Made by a program: the position numbers and the translations under genes | The notes under the pieces: generated by a model | What the model was told of the DNA's origin: nothing | Database searches by the model: none | Seen by the model: the letters and a program-made list of their open reading frames with translations, nothing else | Part shown: piece by piece, positions 1 through 5,305 of the stretch | Layout of the letters: the number at the start of each line of letters is the position of its first letter | Position numbering within the stretch: the stretch's first letter is position 1 | From: a bacterium HR23 | Lineage (GTDB): Bacteria > Chloroflexota > Dehalococcoidia > Lucifugimonadales > HRBIN23 | Direction of reading: 5' to 3' | Assembly (NCBI GenBank): GCA_002923335.1 | Contig: BEHZ01000116.1 | Location: 1-5,342, forward strand | DNA length: 5,342 nucleotides

Positions 1-279
1 CCAGGAGCCTTGCACCAGGACGCCGGGGAGTTTGTCGTGGTTGGTGGCGAAGGCCAGGTCGTAGTGGATGCGGTGCCAGTTCTCAATGGCCGCGCTCCAC
101 CGGAAGAGGTGGGTGGGGGTCATGGGGCCGTAGATATACTTGGGCAGTTCCTCCCCTTCGGTAACATCCTCAAAGTAGCGCTGTTTCTGGTTGCGGAGTT
201 GCTCCACAGTGGGCTTTTCGTTGTGCTTCAACATCTCCTGAGGAGGCAACTTGAGGAGTTCTTCCAGCGGGAGAGCCAT
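1..279 (-). CDS. C-terminal-type MaoC/HTD2-like acyl-CoA dehydratase subunit (partial, C-terminus off the left edge)
   Basis: Ninety-three residues are visible and the frame is still open at base 1, so the C-terminal part lies outside the window. The start ATG (277-279) is set by AGGAGGT six bases upstream. Residues 35-46 (RYFEDVTEGEEL) are the usual entry strand of MaoC-like hot-dog domains. Residues 66-74 (ENWHRIHYD) match the FN-x-HRIHYD signature I recall for the HTD2/mesaconyl-C4-CoA hydratase branch, in which Asn replaces the Asp of the classical hydratase-2 D-x-N-P-x-H motif; His72 would be the catalytic His. Residues 84-92 (LPGVLVQGS) match the glycine-rich turn after that helix. The family hydrates enoyl-CoA or dehydrates 3-hydroxyacyl-CoA in the cytosol. 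It lies 33 bases behind the N-half gene and probably shares its mRNA, so the two likely form a heterodimer. Family is confident, substrate unknown. Confidence 0.85.
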   Translation of the reverse strand, partial: MALPLEELLKLPPQEMLKHNEKPTVEQLRNQKQRYFEDVTEGEELPKYIYGPMTPTHLFRWSAAIENWHRIHYDLAFATNHDKLPGVLVQGSW

Positions 280-312
280 GCCTAACCTCCTGCAAACCCT
301 TTCGTGCGGTGG

Positions 313-867
313 TTACCGGCGGATAGAAGCGGCTCGGGTAATGCAGAGGAGTTCCCCCTTCTGGTTCCAGAAGCGGGTCTCCGTTATCACGGTAAGGAAG
401 GGGGTGCCGTCCCGTCCTATGTGGCCCTGGATGTCCTTATAACTGCTCTGGTAGCGGATGCGGTCGCCGATGCTGGGGAACTTGTAGACCTCGATGTCGT
501 TGCCGGCGTTGAGGATGCGCACCAGTTTGGTGGGGATAGGGGGAAGCCCGCCCCGCTGGCGCACGCCCCCGATGCCGTCGGACATGGGGTTCTCCCGGAA
601 GGCGCGGGTGATGGGGTCCTCTTCGCCCGGGGGGAGCCGGCTGGGCATATAACTGACCATAATGGGAGGGGTGATGCGCTCACCGTAACGGCTCTTTCTA
701 GCATACTCCTCATCCCAGTAGAGAGGGTCGGGGTCCATAATGGCCTGGATAAAACGGCGGAGGTATTCCTCGTCCACCGTGCCCCAGCACTCCACCATCT
801 CCCCCTTCACTCCAATCATGGCCTTGACTTCTGGGGTCAACACCGATTCCAGAGCGGACTGGGTCAT
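313..867 (-). CDS. N-terminal-type MaoC (FAS1-like) dehydratase subunit
   Basis: A 184-residue protein with the features of the MaoC_dehydrat_N / FAS1-like dehydratase family, usually about 150-200 residues. Near the N-terminus VECWGTVDEEYLRRF (25-39) is the first hot-dog strand and start of the helix. DPDPLYWDEEYA (45-56) sits where active hydratases carry D-x-N-P-x-H and has Tyr instead of the catalytic His, which suggests a structural or substrate-binding half. YGERITPP (61-68) is the conserved loop, and LNAGNDIEVY (119-128) with GDRIRYQSSYKDI (134-146) starts the second half. It ends ETRFWNQKGELL...SIRR, typical for the family. The open frame extends 25 codons further upstream, but GGAGG at 875-879 lies seven bases before the ATG at 865-867 and homology starts there. 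It is the first gene of the transcription unit leading into the C-half MaoC gene. Confidence 0.88.
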   Translation of the reverse strand: MTQSALESVLTPEVKAMIGVKGEMVECWGTVDEEYLRRFIQAIMDPDPLYWDEEYARKSRYGERITPPIMVSYMPSRLPPGEEDPITRAFRENPMSDGIGGVRQRGGLPPIPTKLVRILNAGNDIEVYKFPSIGDRIRYQSSYKDIQGHIGRDGTPFLTVITETRFWNQKGELLCITRAASIRR

Positions 868-927
868 ACATACACCTCCAAATGGCCTCTCCTGCGTTGG
901 TAACCTGCTGGGCGCAAGCCCGCTACC

Positions 928-956
928 GTTATACCCCCCCACCTACTCTCTGTCAA
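928..956 (-). promoter_or_regulatory. Strong sigma-70-type promoter for the MaoC dehydratase operon
   Basis: Read on the minus strand, a perfect -35 TTGACA (951-956) is followed by a 17-base spacer and a -10 TATAAC (928-933). This is 11 of 12 consensus positions with ideal spacing. Transcription would start near base 921, giving a leader of about 54 bases before the ATG at 867. The promoter lies after the terminator of the preceding minus-strand gene, so the MaoC pair should be a separate transcription unit. No operator repeat is evident around it, which suggests strong, possibly constitutive expression. Confidence 0.8.
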
Positions 957-1041
957 GGGGGGCCGGGTTTTGGCGCATCGCTTACCCAACCGGAAAGGGC
1001 GCCCCCCTTGCCGAGGGATACCCTGTGCCTATGGGGGCGAC

Positions 1042-1080
1042 AAAAAGGGGGAGGGGTGGGCACTGTTGCCCACCCCTCCC
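1042..1080 (-). terminator. Intrinsic (Rho-independent) terminator of the 69-residue gene
   Basis: A perfect 14-bp stem (1049-1062 with 1067-1080; GGGAGGGGTGGGCA on the plus strand) closes a 4-base loop. On the minus strand it is followed by CC and then TTTTT (1042-1046). On the plus strand no T-run follows, so it is directional. It lies 44 bases past the stop of the 1125-1334 gene and before the promoter of the MaoC operon, separating the two units. Confidence 0.88.
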
Positions 1081-1091
1081 TGTGCATCGGC

Positions 1092-1110
1092 CCGGCGGGG
1101 GTTCCGCCGG
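1092..1110. repeat. GC-rich hairpin between the small gene and its terminator
   Basis: A 7-bp perfect inverted repeat (1092-1098 CCGGCGG with 1104-1110 CCGCCGG) has a 5-base loop. It falls in the 3' untranslated part of the small-gene transcript, 14 bases after the stop codon. No T-tract follows on the minus strand, so it is not a terminator alone. It may protect the 3' end, or be a chance product of GC-rich sequence. Confidence 0.5.
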
Positions 1111-1124
1111 CTCTTTGCCCCCTC

Positions 1125-1334
1125 TTAGCGAGGGGAGAGGGCCAGGAGGTCTATCTCGTGGTAGTCGGGGGTGGTGAAGATGGCCAACTCGCCGTCGGCA
1201 ATGGCGGCCACCTTATGGCCGAAGGGGAGGGGCCGGCCCAGCAGTTCCTGGGCCAGGCTGGAGGGCAGGGCCACGCCCCCCTTCAGCGCCTTCTCTTCTA
1301 CCACTACCTTGTGCTCCTTCCTCCACAGCACCAT
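1125..1334 (-). CDS. Small conserved-looking protein of unknown function (69 residues)
   Basis: I do not recognise the family. The ATG at 1332-1334 is preceded by AAGGAGG (1341-1347) at six bases, an excellent ribosome binding site, and the frame ends in TAA followed by a strong intrinsic terminator. Those signals, not homology, are the main support that it is real. The frame stays open 21 codons upstream of this ATG, but that part is a Pro/Arg-rich read-through of the leader hairpins. The protein has a charged N-terminus (WRKEHKVVVEEK, residues 4-15), a middle with GGVALPSSLAQELLG (19-33), and a hydrophobic, acidic C-terminus (AIADGELAIFTTPDYHEIDLLAL, 44-66, quoted in part: DYHEIDLL). It has no Cys, no signal peptide and no membrane segment, so it is probably a small cytosolic alpha/beta protein. 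Gene is likely, function unknown. Confidence 0.68.
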   Translation of the reverse strand: MVLWRKEHKVVVEEKALKGGVALPSSLAQELLGRPLPFGHKVAAIADGELAIFTTPDYHEIDLLALSPR

Positions 1335-1340
1335 ATCTCG

Positions 1341-1347
1341 CCTCCTT
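1341..1347 (-). promoter_or_regulatory. Ribosome binding site fixing the start of the 69-residue protein
   Basis: AAGGAGG on the minus strand lies six bases before the ATG at 1334. It directly abuts the 3' arm of a GC-rich hairpin (1348-1365), so access to it may depend on that structure. Confidence 0.8.
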
Positions 1348-1384
1348 CCCGCCCCTGGGGGCGGGGTGAGGCCCCTTGGGGGCC
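1348..1384 (-). repeat. Two tandem GC-rich hairpins in the leader of the 69-residue gene
   Basis: On the minus-strand transcript the first hairpin is GGCCCC-CAA-GGGGCC (1370-1384), 6 bp with a 3-base loop. The second is CCCGCCC-CCAG-GGGCGGG (1348-1365 including the outer pairs), 7-8 bp. They are 4 bases apart and the second ends exactly where the AAGGAGG site begins. The pairing is plain in the sequence. A regulatory role such as translational control or mRNA 5'-end protection is inference. Confidence 0.55.
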
Positions 1385-1395
1385 TGTCCATGACC

Positions 1396-1425
1396 ACAGT
1401 AAGGGAAAGGGACGATTTTCGTCAA
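1396..1425 (-). promoter_or_regulatory. Candidate promoter of the 69-residue gene
   Basis: On the minus strand TTGACG (1420-1425, 5 of 6 to the -35 consensus) is followed after 18 bases by TACTGT (1396-1401, 3 of 6 to the -10, keeping the T-A....T positions). Start would be near 1389, leaving about 55 bases of leader that contain the two hairpins. The -35 overlaps the first copy of the 13-base near-palindrome, as a repressor site would. The weak -10 keeps confidence low. Confidence 0.4.
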
Positions 1426-1533
1426 GTTCCAGAAGTCATACCCATGAGGCCCAGATAAATGCGCCGAAAATCGTCTTCTTTTCCGGGGGCGCCCGGGCAG
1501 GGTCTCCCGCCACAGAAAATGACGAAAACCGCA
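1411..1533. repeat. Three copies of a 13-base near-palindrome, GACGAAAATCGTC-like
   Basis: Copy 1 (1411-1423) reads GACGATTTTCGTC, whose reverse complement is GACGAAAATCGTC. Copy 2 (1463-1475) is GCCGAAAATCGTC, 12 of 13 identical. Copy 3 (1521-1533) is GACGAAAACCGCA, 10 of 13. Copies 1 and 2 share an exact 11-base inverted match (1411-1421 and 1465-1475). Each intact copy is itself a dyad, GACGA-3-TCGTC. Centres lie 52 and 58 bases apart. This fits an operator array for a dimeric regulator; the regulator is not in the window. Confidence 0.55.
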
Positions 1534-1621
1534 AGATATTCCCCGCCCATCACTCTCCTCCCCTTTTCACCGGCGGGAGGCCCCTGCCACGGGAGACGCC
1601 CCGCCTCGGACTCCTTAGATG

Positions 1622-1637
1622 TGGTAAGATACTACCA
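1622..1637 (+). promoter_or_regulatory. Candidate extended -10 and overlapping dyad upstream of the CoA-transferase operon
   Basis: TGGTAAGAT (1622-1630) fits an extended -10 (TG-n-TAAGAT, 4 of 6 to TATAAT). No good -35 is seen 16-18 bases upstream. The same bases form a dyad TGGTA-6-TACCA (1622-1637), which resembles GntR/FadR-type operators in general form (T-n-GT...AC-n-A). Start would be near 1637, about 24 bases before the ATG at 1661. This is a plausible repressor-controlled promoter, but short dyads arise by chance. Confidence 0.35.
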
Positions 1638-1660
1638 GTCCACTGCCAGGCGAGGTGTCT

Positions 1661-2866
1661 ATGCCCCGAGACGCCCTCTCCGATGTGTGGGTGGTGGAGG
1701 TGGGGAGTGGGGTTGCCCCCGCCTACTGCGGACGCCTTTTGGCCGACCAAGGAGCACGGGTTACCCTGGTGGAGCCTCCCGCTGGTTCCCCCCTGCGTCG
1801 GGAAGGCCCCTTCCCCCGCCAGTCGCCCCACCACGAAGCCGGCGGCCTCTTCCTCTACCTCTCGGCCGGTAAGGAGAGCGTCACCATTAATCTGCACACC
1901 TCTACCGGGCGTGCCCTCTTCCTGCGCCTGCTGGAGCGGGTGGATGTGCTGGTGGAGGACTTCCCCCCGGGGGCGCTGGAGCGCCTCGGCCTTTCTCCCC
2001 CCTCTCTGCACAGGGCCTTCCCCCGTCTGGTGCACCTCTCCCTCACGTGGTTTGGCCACACTGGCCCTTATGCCCACTACCAGGGGTGCGACCTGGTGGC
2101 CTACGCCGTGAGCGGATACGCCTACCTTACCGGCAACCCCGACAAGCCCCCTCTCAAGGCCGGGGGACGCCAGACCGAGTATCAGGCGGGAGTGAATGGG
2201 GCGATGGCGGTGCTCTCCGCCCTCCTGGCGCGGGATGCCACAGGCCGGGGCCAGTGGCTGGACCTTTCCGTTGTGGAGGCCACCGCCCATACTTTTGACG
2301 GGGTAACCGTCTTCCACATGGCCCAGCGGGGCATCCTCCCCCGGCGCAACGGCACCCGTCTCATTCAGCGGGAACCCCACACCGCCTACCCCTCCACCCT
2401 CCTTCCTGTCAAGGGCGGGTGGGTGCACGCCCACTGGTCCCCCCAGAACCCGGAGGGGCTTGCCCTGCTGGCCAACAACCCCCGTCTGGCCGACCCGGAG
2501 GTGCTGGCGACCCCCATGGGCCACGCCGACGAGATTGACGCCCTGCTGCGAGAGGGGCTGAAGGACCGCACCCCCCAGGAGGTCATGGAGCAGGCCCAGG
2601 AACTGCGCATCCCCTTCACCGTGGTGCAGGATGTGGCCCAGGTGCTCCACGACCCCCAGAACCAGGCCATGGGCTTCTTCCCTCCGGTGGAGCACCCCGT
2701 GGCCGGGCGGTGGCGCATCCCTGCCTCCCCCATCCATTGGGACGACGAGCCTTACCAACCCCGCCGTGCCCCTTTGCTGGGGGAGCACAACCGCCAGGTC
2801 TTCTGCCAGGAGTTGGGCCTCACCCCGGAGGACCTGGTGCGTCTGCGGGCCGGAGGTGTGCTGTGA
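1661..2866 (+). CDS. Family III CoA-transferase (CaiB/BaiF type) with Glu at the catalytic position
   Basis: A 401-residue protein, the normal length for class III CoA-transferases, which move CoA between carboxylic acids through a covalent aspartyl-CoA intermediate. Visible family elements are VVEVGSGVAPAYCGRLLADQGARV (11-34, nucleotide-binding-like N-terminus, quoted in part: LLADQGARV), AGKESVTINL (69-78), VLVEDFPPGALERLGL (96-111), the FGHTGPY loop (131-137), RDATGRGQWLDLS (191-203), and near the C-terminus VLHDPQNQAMGF (328-339). Where the family has its nucleophile (Asp169 in formyl-CoA transferase) the sequence reads GGRQTEYQAG, placing Glu173 (codon GAG, 2177-2179). ATG 1661 is preceded by GAGG at five bases; an in-frame GTG at 1655 would overlap that site. 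It overlaps the next CoA-transferase by 4 bases, so the two are probably translationally coupled and may form a heteromer. Substrate unknown. Confidence 0.9.
   Translation: MPRDALSDVWVVEVGSGVAPAYCGRLLADQGARVTLVEPPAGSPLRREGPFPRQSPHHEAGGLFLYLSAGKESVTINLHTSTGRALFLRLLERVDVLVEDFPPGALERLGLSPPSLHRAFPRLVHLSLTWFGHTGPYAHYQGCDLVAYAVSGYAYLTGNPDKPPLKAGGRQTEYQAGVNGAMAVLSALLARDATGRGQWLDLSVVEATAHTFDGVTVFHMAQRGILPRRNGTRLIQREPHTAYPSTLLPVKGGWVHAHWSPQNPEGLALLANNPRLADPEVLATPMGHADEIDALLREGLKDRTPQEVMEQAQELRIPFTVVQDVAQVLHDPQNQAMGFFPPVEHPVAGRWRIPASPIHWDDEPYQPRRAPLLGEHNRQVFCQELGLTPEDLVRLRAGGVL
2852..2856 (+). promoter_or_regulatory. Ribosome binding site within the first CoA-transferase that fixes the GTG start of the second
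   Basis: GGAGG lies six bases before GTG 2863-2865, whose last bases form the TGA stop of the preceding gene (GTGA overlap). The frame is open upstream to 2710, but that extension is a shadow of the preceding gene's codons, and homology begins right after this GTG. Confidence 0.8.
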
Positions 2867-4101
2867 GCCTCCCCCTGGAGGGCATCCGCATCGTGGACCT
2901 GACCCTGGTCATCGCCGGGCCGGTGGCCACCCGGGTGCTCTCGGCCCTGGGCGCCCAAGTTATCAAGGTGGAAGCCCCCTGGGGGCGCACCATCGGGCGT
3001 GTCCACTCCCTCCCCAGCCAGCCGGGAGCCAGCCGTCCTTACAATGCCAACCCCGCCTTCAACGAGGTGAACCGGGGCAAGTGGAGCATCGCCCTCAACC
3101 TCCAGCACCCCCTGGGCAAAGACGCCTTCCTACGCCTGGTCTCGGTCAGTGATGTGGTCATTGAAAACTTCAGCCCCCGGGTTCTCCCCAACCTGGGGCT
3201 GGATTACCCCGTTTTGCGCCAACATCGCCCCGATATTATCCTGGTCTCTATGCCGGCCCTGGGGCACAAAGGCCCCTGGCGTAACTACATCTCCTTCGGG
3301 CCGGGGACCGACGCCCTGGGGGGCCTCTCCTCCATCACCGGTTACGAAGGGGGGCCGCCCCACAAGCCGGGCAACTACTACGCCGACCAGAACGCCGCCT
3401 ACCATACCGCCTTTGCGGTGCTCACCGCGCTGTATAGGCGGCGGCGCACAGGGCGGGGCGCCCATCTCCGCATCGCTCTGCGGGAGGCCACCCAGGCGGT
3501 CATAGGCGAATACTTCCTGGAGACTCAAATGACGGGGTGCATCCCCACCCGTATGGGTAACCGCCATCCCTGGATGGCCCCCCACGGCATCTACCCCTGT
3601 CGCGGCGACGACGCCTGGGTTGCCATCGCCTGTGCCACCGACCAGCACTTCCGCGCCCTCTGTGCGGTTATCGGACGTCCCGACCTGGCCTCGGACCCCC
3701 GTTTCGTTGACAGCCTCTCCCGGAAGCACAACGAGGCCCAGTTGGACGAGCCGATGAGCGCCTGGACCCGCCTGCACACGCCCAAAGAGGCCATGCACAT
3801 CTTGCAGCAGGCAGGGGTGCCGGCGGGGGCGGTGTTCACCGTTCCCCAAATGCTGGAGGACCCCCACTGGCGGGCGCTGGGCTTTATCAGGGAGGTGGCG
3901 CACCCCGAAATGGGGAAGGCTTTGCACCCCGGCCTGCCCTGGCGGGCCAGCGGGCTAGCGCCGCGTCAGGATGCCCCTGCGCCTCTGTTTGCCGAGCACC
4001 ACCGGACGGTGCTCCACGACCTCCTGGGCCTGCCCGCCGAGGTGGTGGCCCAAATGGAGGCAGAGAAGGTCGCCCCCCTGGAGCCGGTGGGCGATGGATA
4101 A
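2863..4101 (+). CDS. Family III CoA-transferase (CaiB/BaiF type), catalytic Asp present
   Basis: A 412-residue protein starting at GTG in a 4-base overlap with the preceding gene. It opens with the classic LPLEGIRIVDLTLVIAGP (3-20) and GAQVIKVEAP (30-39). It also has NRGKWSIALNL (70-80), VVIENFSP (98-105), LGHKGPW (133-139), YYADQNAAYHTAFAVLTAL (172-190), RRTGRGA (194-200) and a C-terminal AGVPAGAVFTVPQMLEDPHW (317-336). Asp175 (codon GAC, 3385-3387), in the YYADQ segment, aligns with the catalytic Asp that forms the acyl-aspartyl and aspartyl-CoA intermediates. The preceding paralogue is only distantly similar and has Glu there. Paired class III enzymes such as BbsEF (benzylsuccinate) and SmtAB (malate) are heteromeric, so this may be the catalytic subunit of a similar enzyme. 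That is inference; two independent homodimers are also possible. The acid that is activated cannot be read from the sequence. Confidence 0.92.
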   Translation: MSLPLEGIRIVDLTLVIAGPVATRVLSALGAQVIKVEAPWGRTIGRVHSLPSQPGASRPYNANPAFNEVNRGKWSIALNLQHPLGKDAFLRLVSVSDVVIENFSPRVLPNLGLDYPVLRQHRPDIILVSMPALGHKGPWRNYISFGPGTDALGGLSSITGYEGGPPHKPGNYYADQNAAYHTAFAVLTALYRRRRTGRGAHLRIALREATQAVIGEYFLETQMTGCIPTRMGNRHPWMAPHGIYPCRGDDAWVAIACATDQHFRALCAVIGRPDLASDPRFVDSLSRKHNEAQLDEPMSAWTRLHTPKEAMHILQQAGVPAGAVFTVPQMLEDPHWRALGFIREVAHPEMGKALHPGLPWRASGLAPRQDAPAPLFAEHHRTVLHDLLGLPAEVVAQMEAEKVAPLEPVGDG

Positions 4102-4156
4102 GGCCCCTACCCCCACGCCTGGTGCGATAACAGCGCGATGCCCAAGACCCGGTGCG

Positions 4157-4166
4157 AAGGAGGTGA
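4157..4166 (+). promoter_or_regulatory. Full-length Shine-Dalgarno site fixing the thiolase-like start
   Basis: AAGGAGGTGA is complementary to the 16S rRNA 3' end over its full core and lies with GGAGG five bases before ATG 4169. It decides against an in-frame ATG at 4094, which overlaps the previous stop codon and has only GGAG ten bases upstream. Confidence 0.85.
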
Positions 4167-4168
4167 GC

Positions 4169-5305
4169 ATGTCCCGCCACCTGCGTGATAAATACTGCAT
4201 TGTAGGCGCAGCCACCACCCGTTTCGGCAAGATACCCGGCGTCAGCGCCCTGGGGTGGACGGTGGAGGCGGCGCGTCTGGCCCTGGAGGACGCCGGTATA
4301 GACAAGTCGGAAGTGGATGCGGTGCTGTGCAAGTATCCTCCCACGGGCTTCCAGAGTCTGTGGGCCCACAAGGTTGCCCAGGCTCTGGGTATTCAGCCCC
4401 CCGTGTGCGCTACCATTGACCAGGCTGGGGCCACCAACATCGGCCTGGTGCACTACGCCATGCTGATGATAGAGGCGGGGCTATGCCATGTGGCCCTTTG
4501 TTGCTATGGGGATAACCCCGCCAGCGGTCCCCCCGGCACCTACGCCCGTGCACGGGGGATTGAGGCGGCCATGGGCTGGTTCGGGGTGATCCCCGGCTAC
4601 GCTATGATCGCCCAGCGCCATATGATAGAGTTTGGCACCACCCACGAGCACCTGGCGGCGGTGGCCATCTCCAACCGCAAGTGGGCCTCCATGAACCCCA
4701 ACGCCCACATGCGGGAACCCATCACCTTGGAGGATTACCATAACTCCCGCTGGGTGTGCTGGCCTTTCCACCTGCTAGACTGCACCCTCATCTCCGATGG
4801 GGGTGCGGCGGTGGTGGTAACCTCGGCCGACCGTGCCCGCCACCTGCGAAAGAAGCCCGTTTACATTATGGGCATCGGTCAGCACCATATCGCCTGGGAC
4901 TTGCCCAACCGCCCCACCCTGACCACCAGCGGGGCCAAGATATCGGGGGAGATCGCCTTCCGCATGGCGGGCATCAAGCCGGAGGATGTGGATGTGCTGG
5001 AACTTTATGACTGCTTCACCATTGTCCCCATCATTACCTTGGAGGACTACGGCTTCTGCAAGAAAGGGGAGGGGGGGCCGTTTGTGGCGGAGGGGCACAC
5101 TGCCCCCGGGGGGCGCTTCCCCACCAGCACCAGCGGTGGCCTGCTCTCGGAGAGCGGGATGGCGGGGATGCAGTTGATCGTGGAAGCGGTGCGTCAGTTG
5201 CGGGGCGAGGCGGGGGAGCGGCAGGTGAAGGACGCGGAGATTGCGGTGGTGAGCGGGCAGGGGGGGATTATGCACACCCACAGCACCCTGGTGTTGAGGC
5301 GGTAG
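4169..5305 (+). CDS. SCP2-type thiolase-like protein (lipid-transfer-protein/Ltp2-like) without canonical thiolase catalytic residues
   Basis: A 378-residue protein with thiolase-superfamily architecture of SCP2/Ltp type. It has CIVGAATTRFGKIPG (10-24), AARLALEDAGIDKSEVDAV (34-52), the buried helix GLVHYAMLMIEAGLC (92-106), ISDGGAAVVVTSADRA (208-223), ISGEIAFRMAGIKPEDVDV (258-276), ELYDCFT (278-284), a TSTSGGLLSESG turn (319-330), and VSGQGGIMHTHSTLVL (361-376). True thiolases have a Cys before the buried helix, a GHP His, an N/H-x-AF motif and a C-terminal C-x-G. Here these are GATN (87-90), SGMAG (329-333), YDCF (280-283) and SGQG (362-365). YDCF-type motifs occur in Ltp2-like aldolases, where Tyr is reported as catalytic. 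A C-C lyase or DUF35-dependent enzyme is therefore more likely than a standard acetyl-CoA acetyltransferase. It lies 67 bases after the CoA-transferase pair, probably in one operon. Confidence 0.88.
   Translation: MSRHLRDKYCIVGAATTRFGKIPGVSALGWTVEAARLALEDAGIDKSEVDAVLCKYPPTGFQSLWAHKVAQALGIQPPVCATIDQAGATNIGLVHYAMLMIEAGLCHVALCCYGDNPASGPPGTYARARGIEAAMGWFGVIPGYAMIAQRHMIEFGTTHEHLAAVAISNRKWASMNPNAHMREPITLEDYHNSRWVCWPFHLLDCTLISDGGAAVVVTSADRARHLRKKPVYIMGIGQHHIAWDLPNRPTLTTSGAKISGEIAFRMAGIKPEDVDVLELYDCFTIVPIITLEDYGFCKKGEGGPFVAEGHTAPGGRFPTSTSGGLLSESGMAGMQLIVEAVRQLRGEAGERQVKDAEIAVVSGQGGIMHTHSTLVLRR

Larger units (their letters stand above)
1335..1660. other. Divergent control region between the small gene and the CoA-transferase operon
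   Basis: This 326-base stretch separates genes transcribed away from each other. It holds, in order, the small gene's leader hairpins, its candidate promoter, three copies of a 13-base near-palindrome (1411-1533), and a candidate extended -10 with a dyad before the CoA-transferase start. It has AT-rich patches (1412-1420, 1453-1482, 1511-1540) in otherwise GC-rich DNA, as expected for regulatory DNA. Open frames crossing it in other frames have no ribosome binding site or family signature, and I take none as a gene. Confidence 0.7.

Noticed and set aside
910..921. GGGC-GCAA-GCCC small hairpin in the leader of the MaoC operon
   Set aside because: A 4-bp stem is too short to claim in a GC-rich leader.
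1487..1494. GGGCGCCC palindrome in the control region
   Set aside because: An 8-base GC palindrome is expected by chance in this composition.
1655..1660. GTG start six bases before the chosen ATG of the first CoA-transferase
   Set aside because: It lies inside the GAGGTG ribosome binding site. The ATG at 1661 has the better spacing.
882..2111. Plus-strand open frame of 409 codons crossing the small gene, the control region and the CoA-transferase start
   Set aside because: It has Pro/Arg/Ser-rich low-complexity content, no ribosome binding site, crosses the terminator and promoters, and overlaps two supported genes in the wrong frame.
1550..2788. Long minus-strand open frame of 412 codons opposite the first CoA-transferase
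   Set aside because: It is antisense to a clear family III CoA-transferase, has no domain signature, and is rich in Gly, His and Val as expected from reading GC-rich codons backwards.
2710..2862. Upstream extension of the second CoA-transferase
   Set aside because: These codons are an out-of-frame reading of the preceding gene. GGAGG and the GTGA overlap at 2863 give a better start.
3130..3927. Minus-strand open frame of 265 codons
   Set aside because: It is a shadow of the second CoA-transferase, with no recognisable motif.
4094..4168. In-frame ATG at 4094 that would add 25 residues to the thiolase-like protein and overlap the preceding stop codon
   Set aside because: The extension is Pro/Thr-rich without family similarity, and the full Shine-Dalgarno site at 4157-4166 points to ATG 4169. 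Translational coupling from 4094 is possible but less likely.
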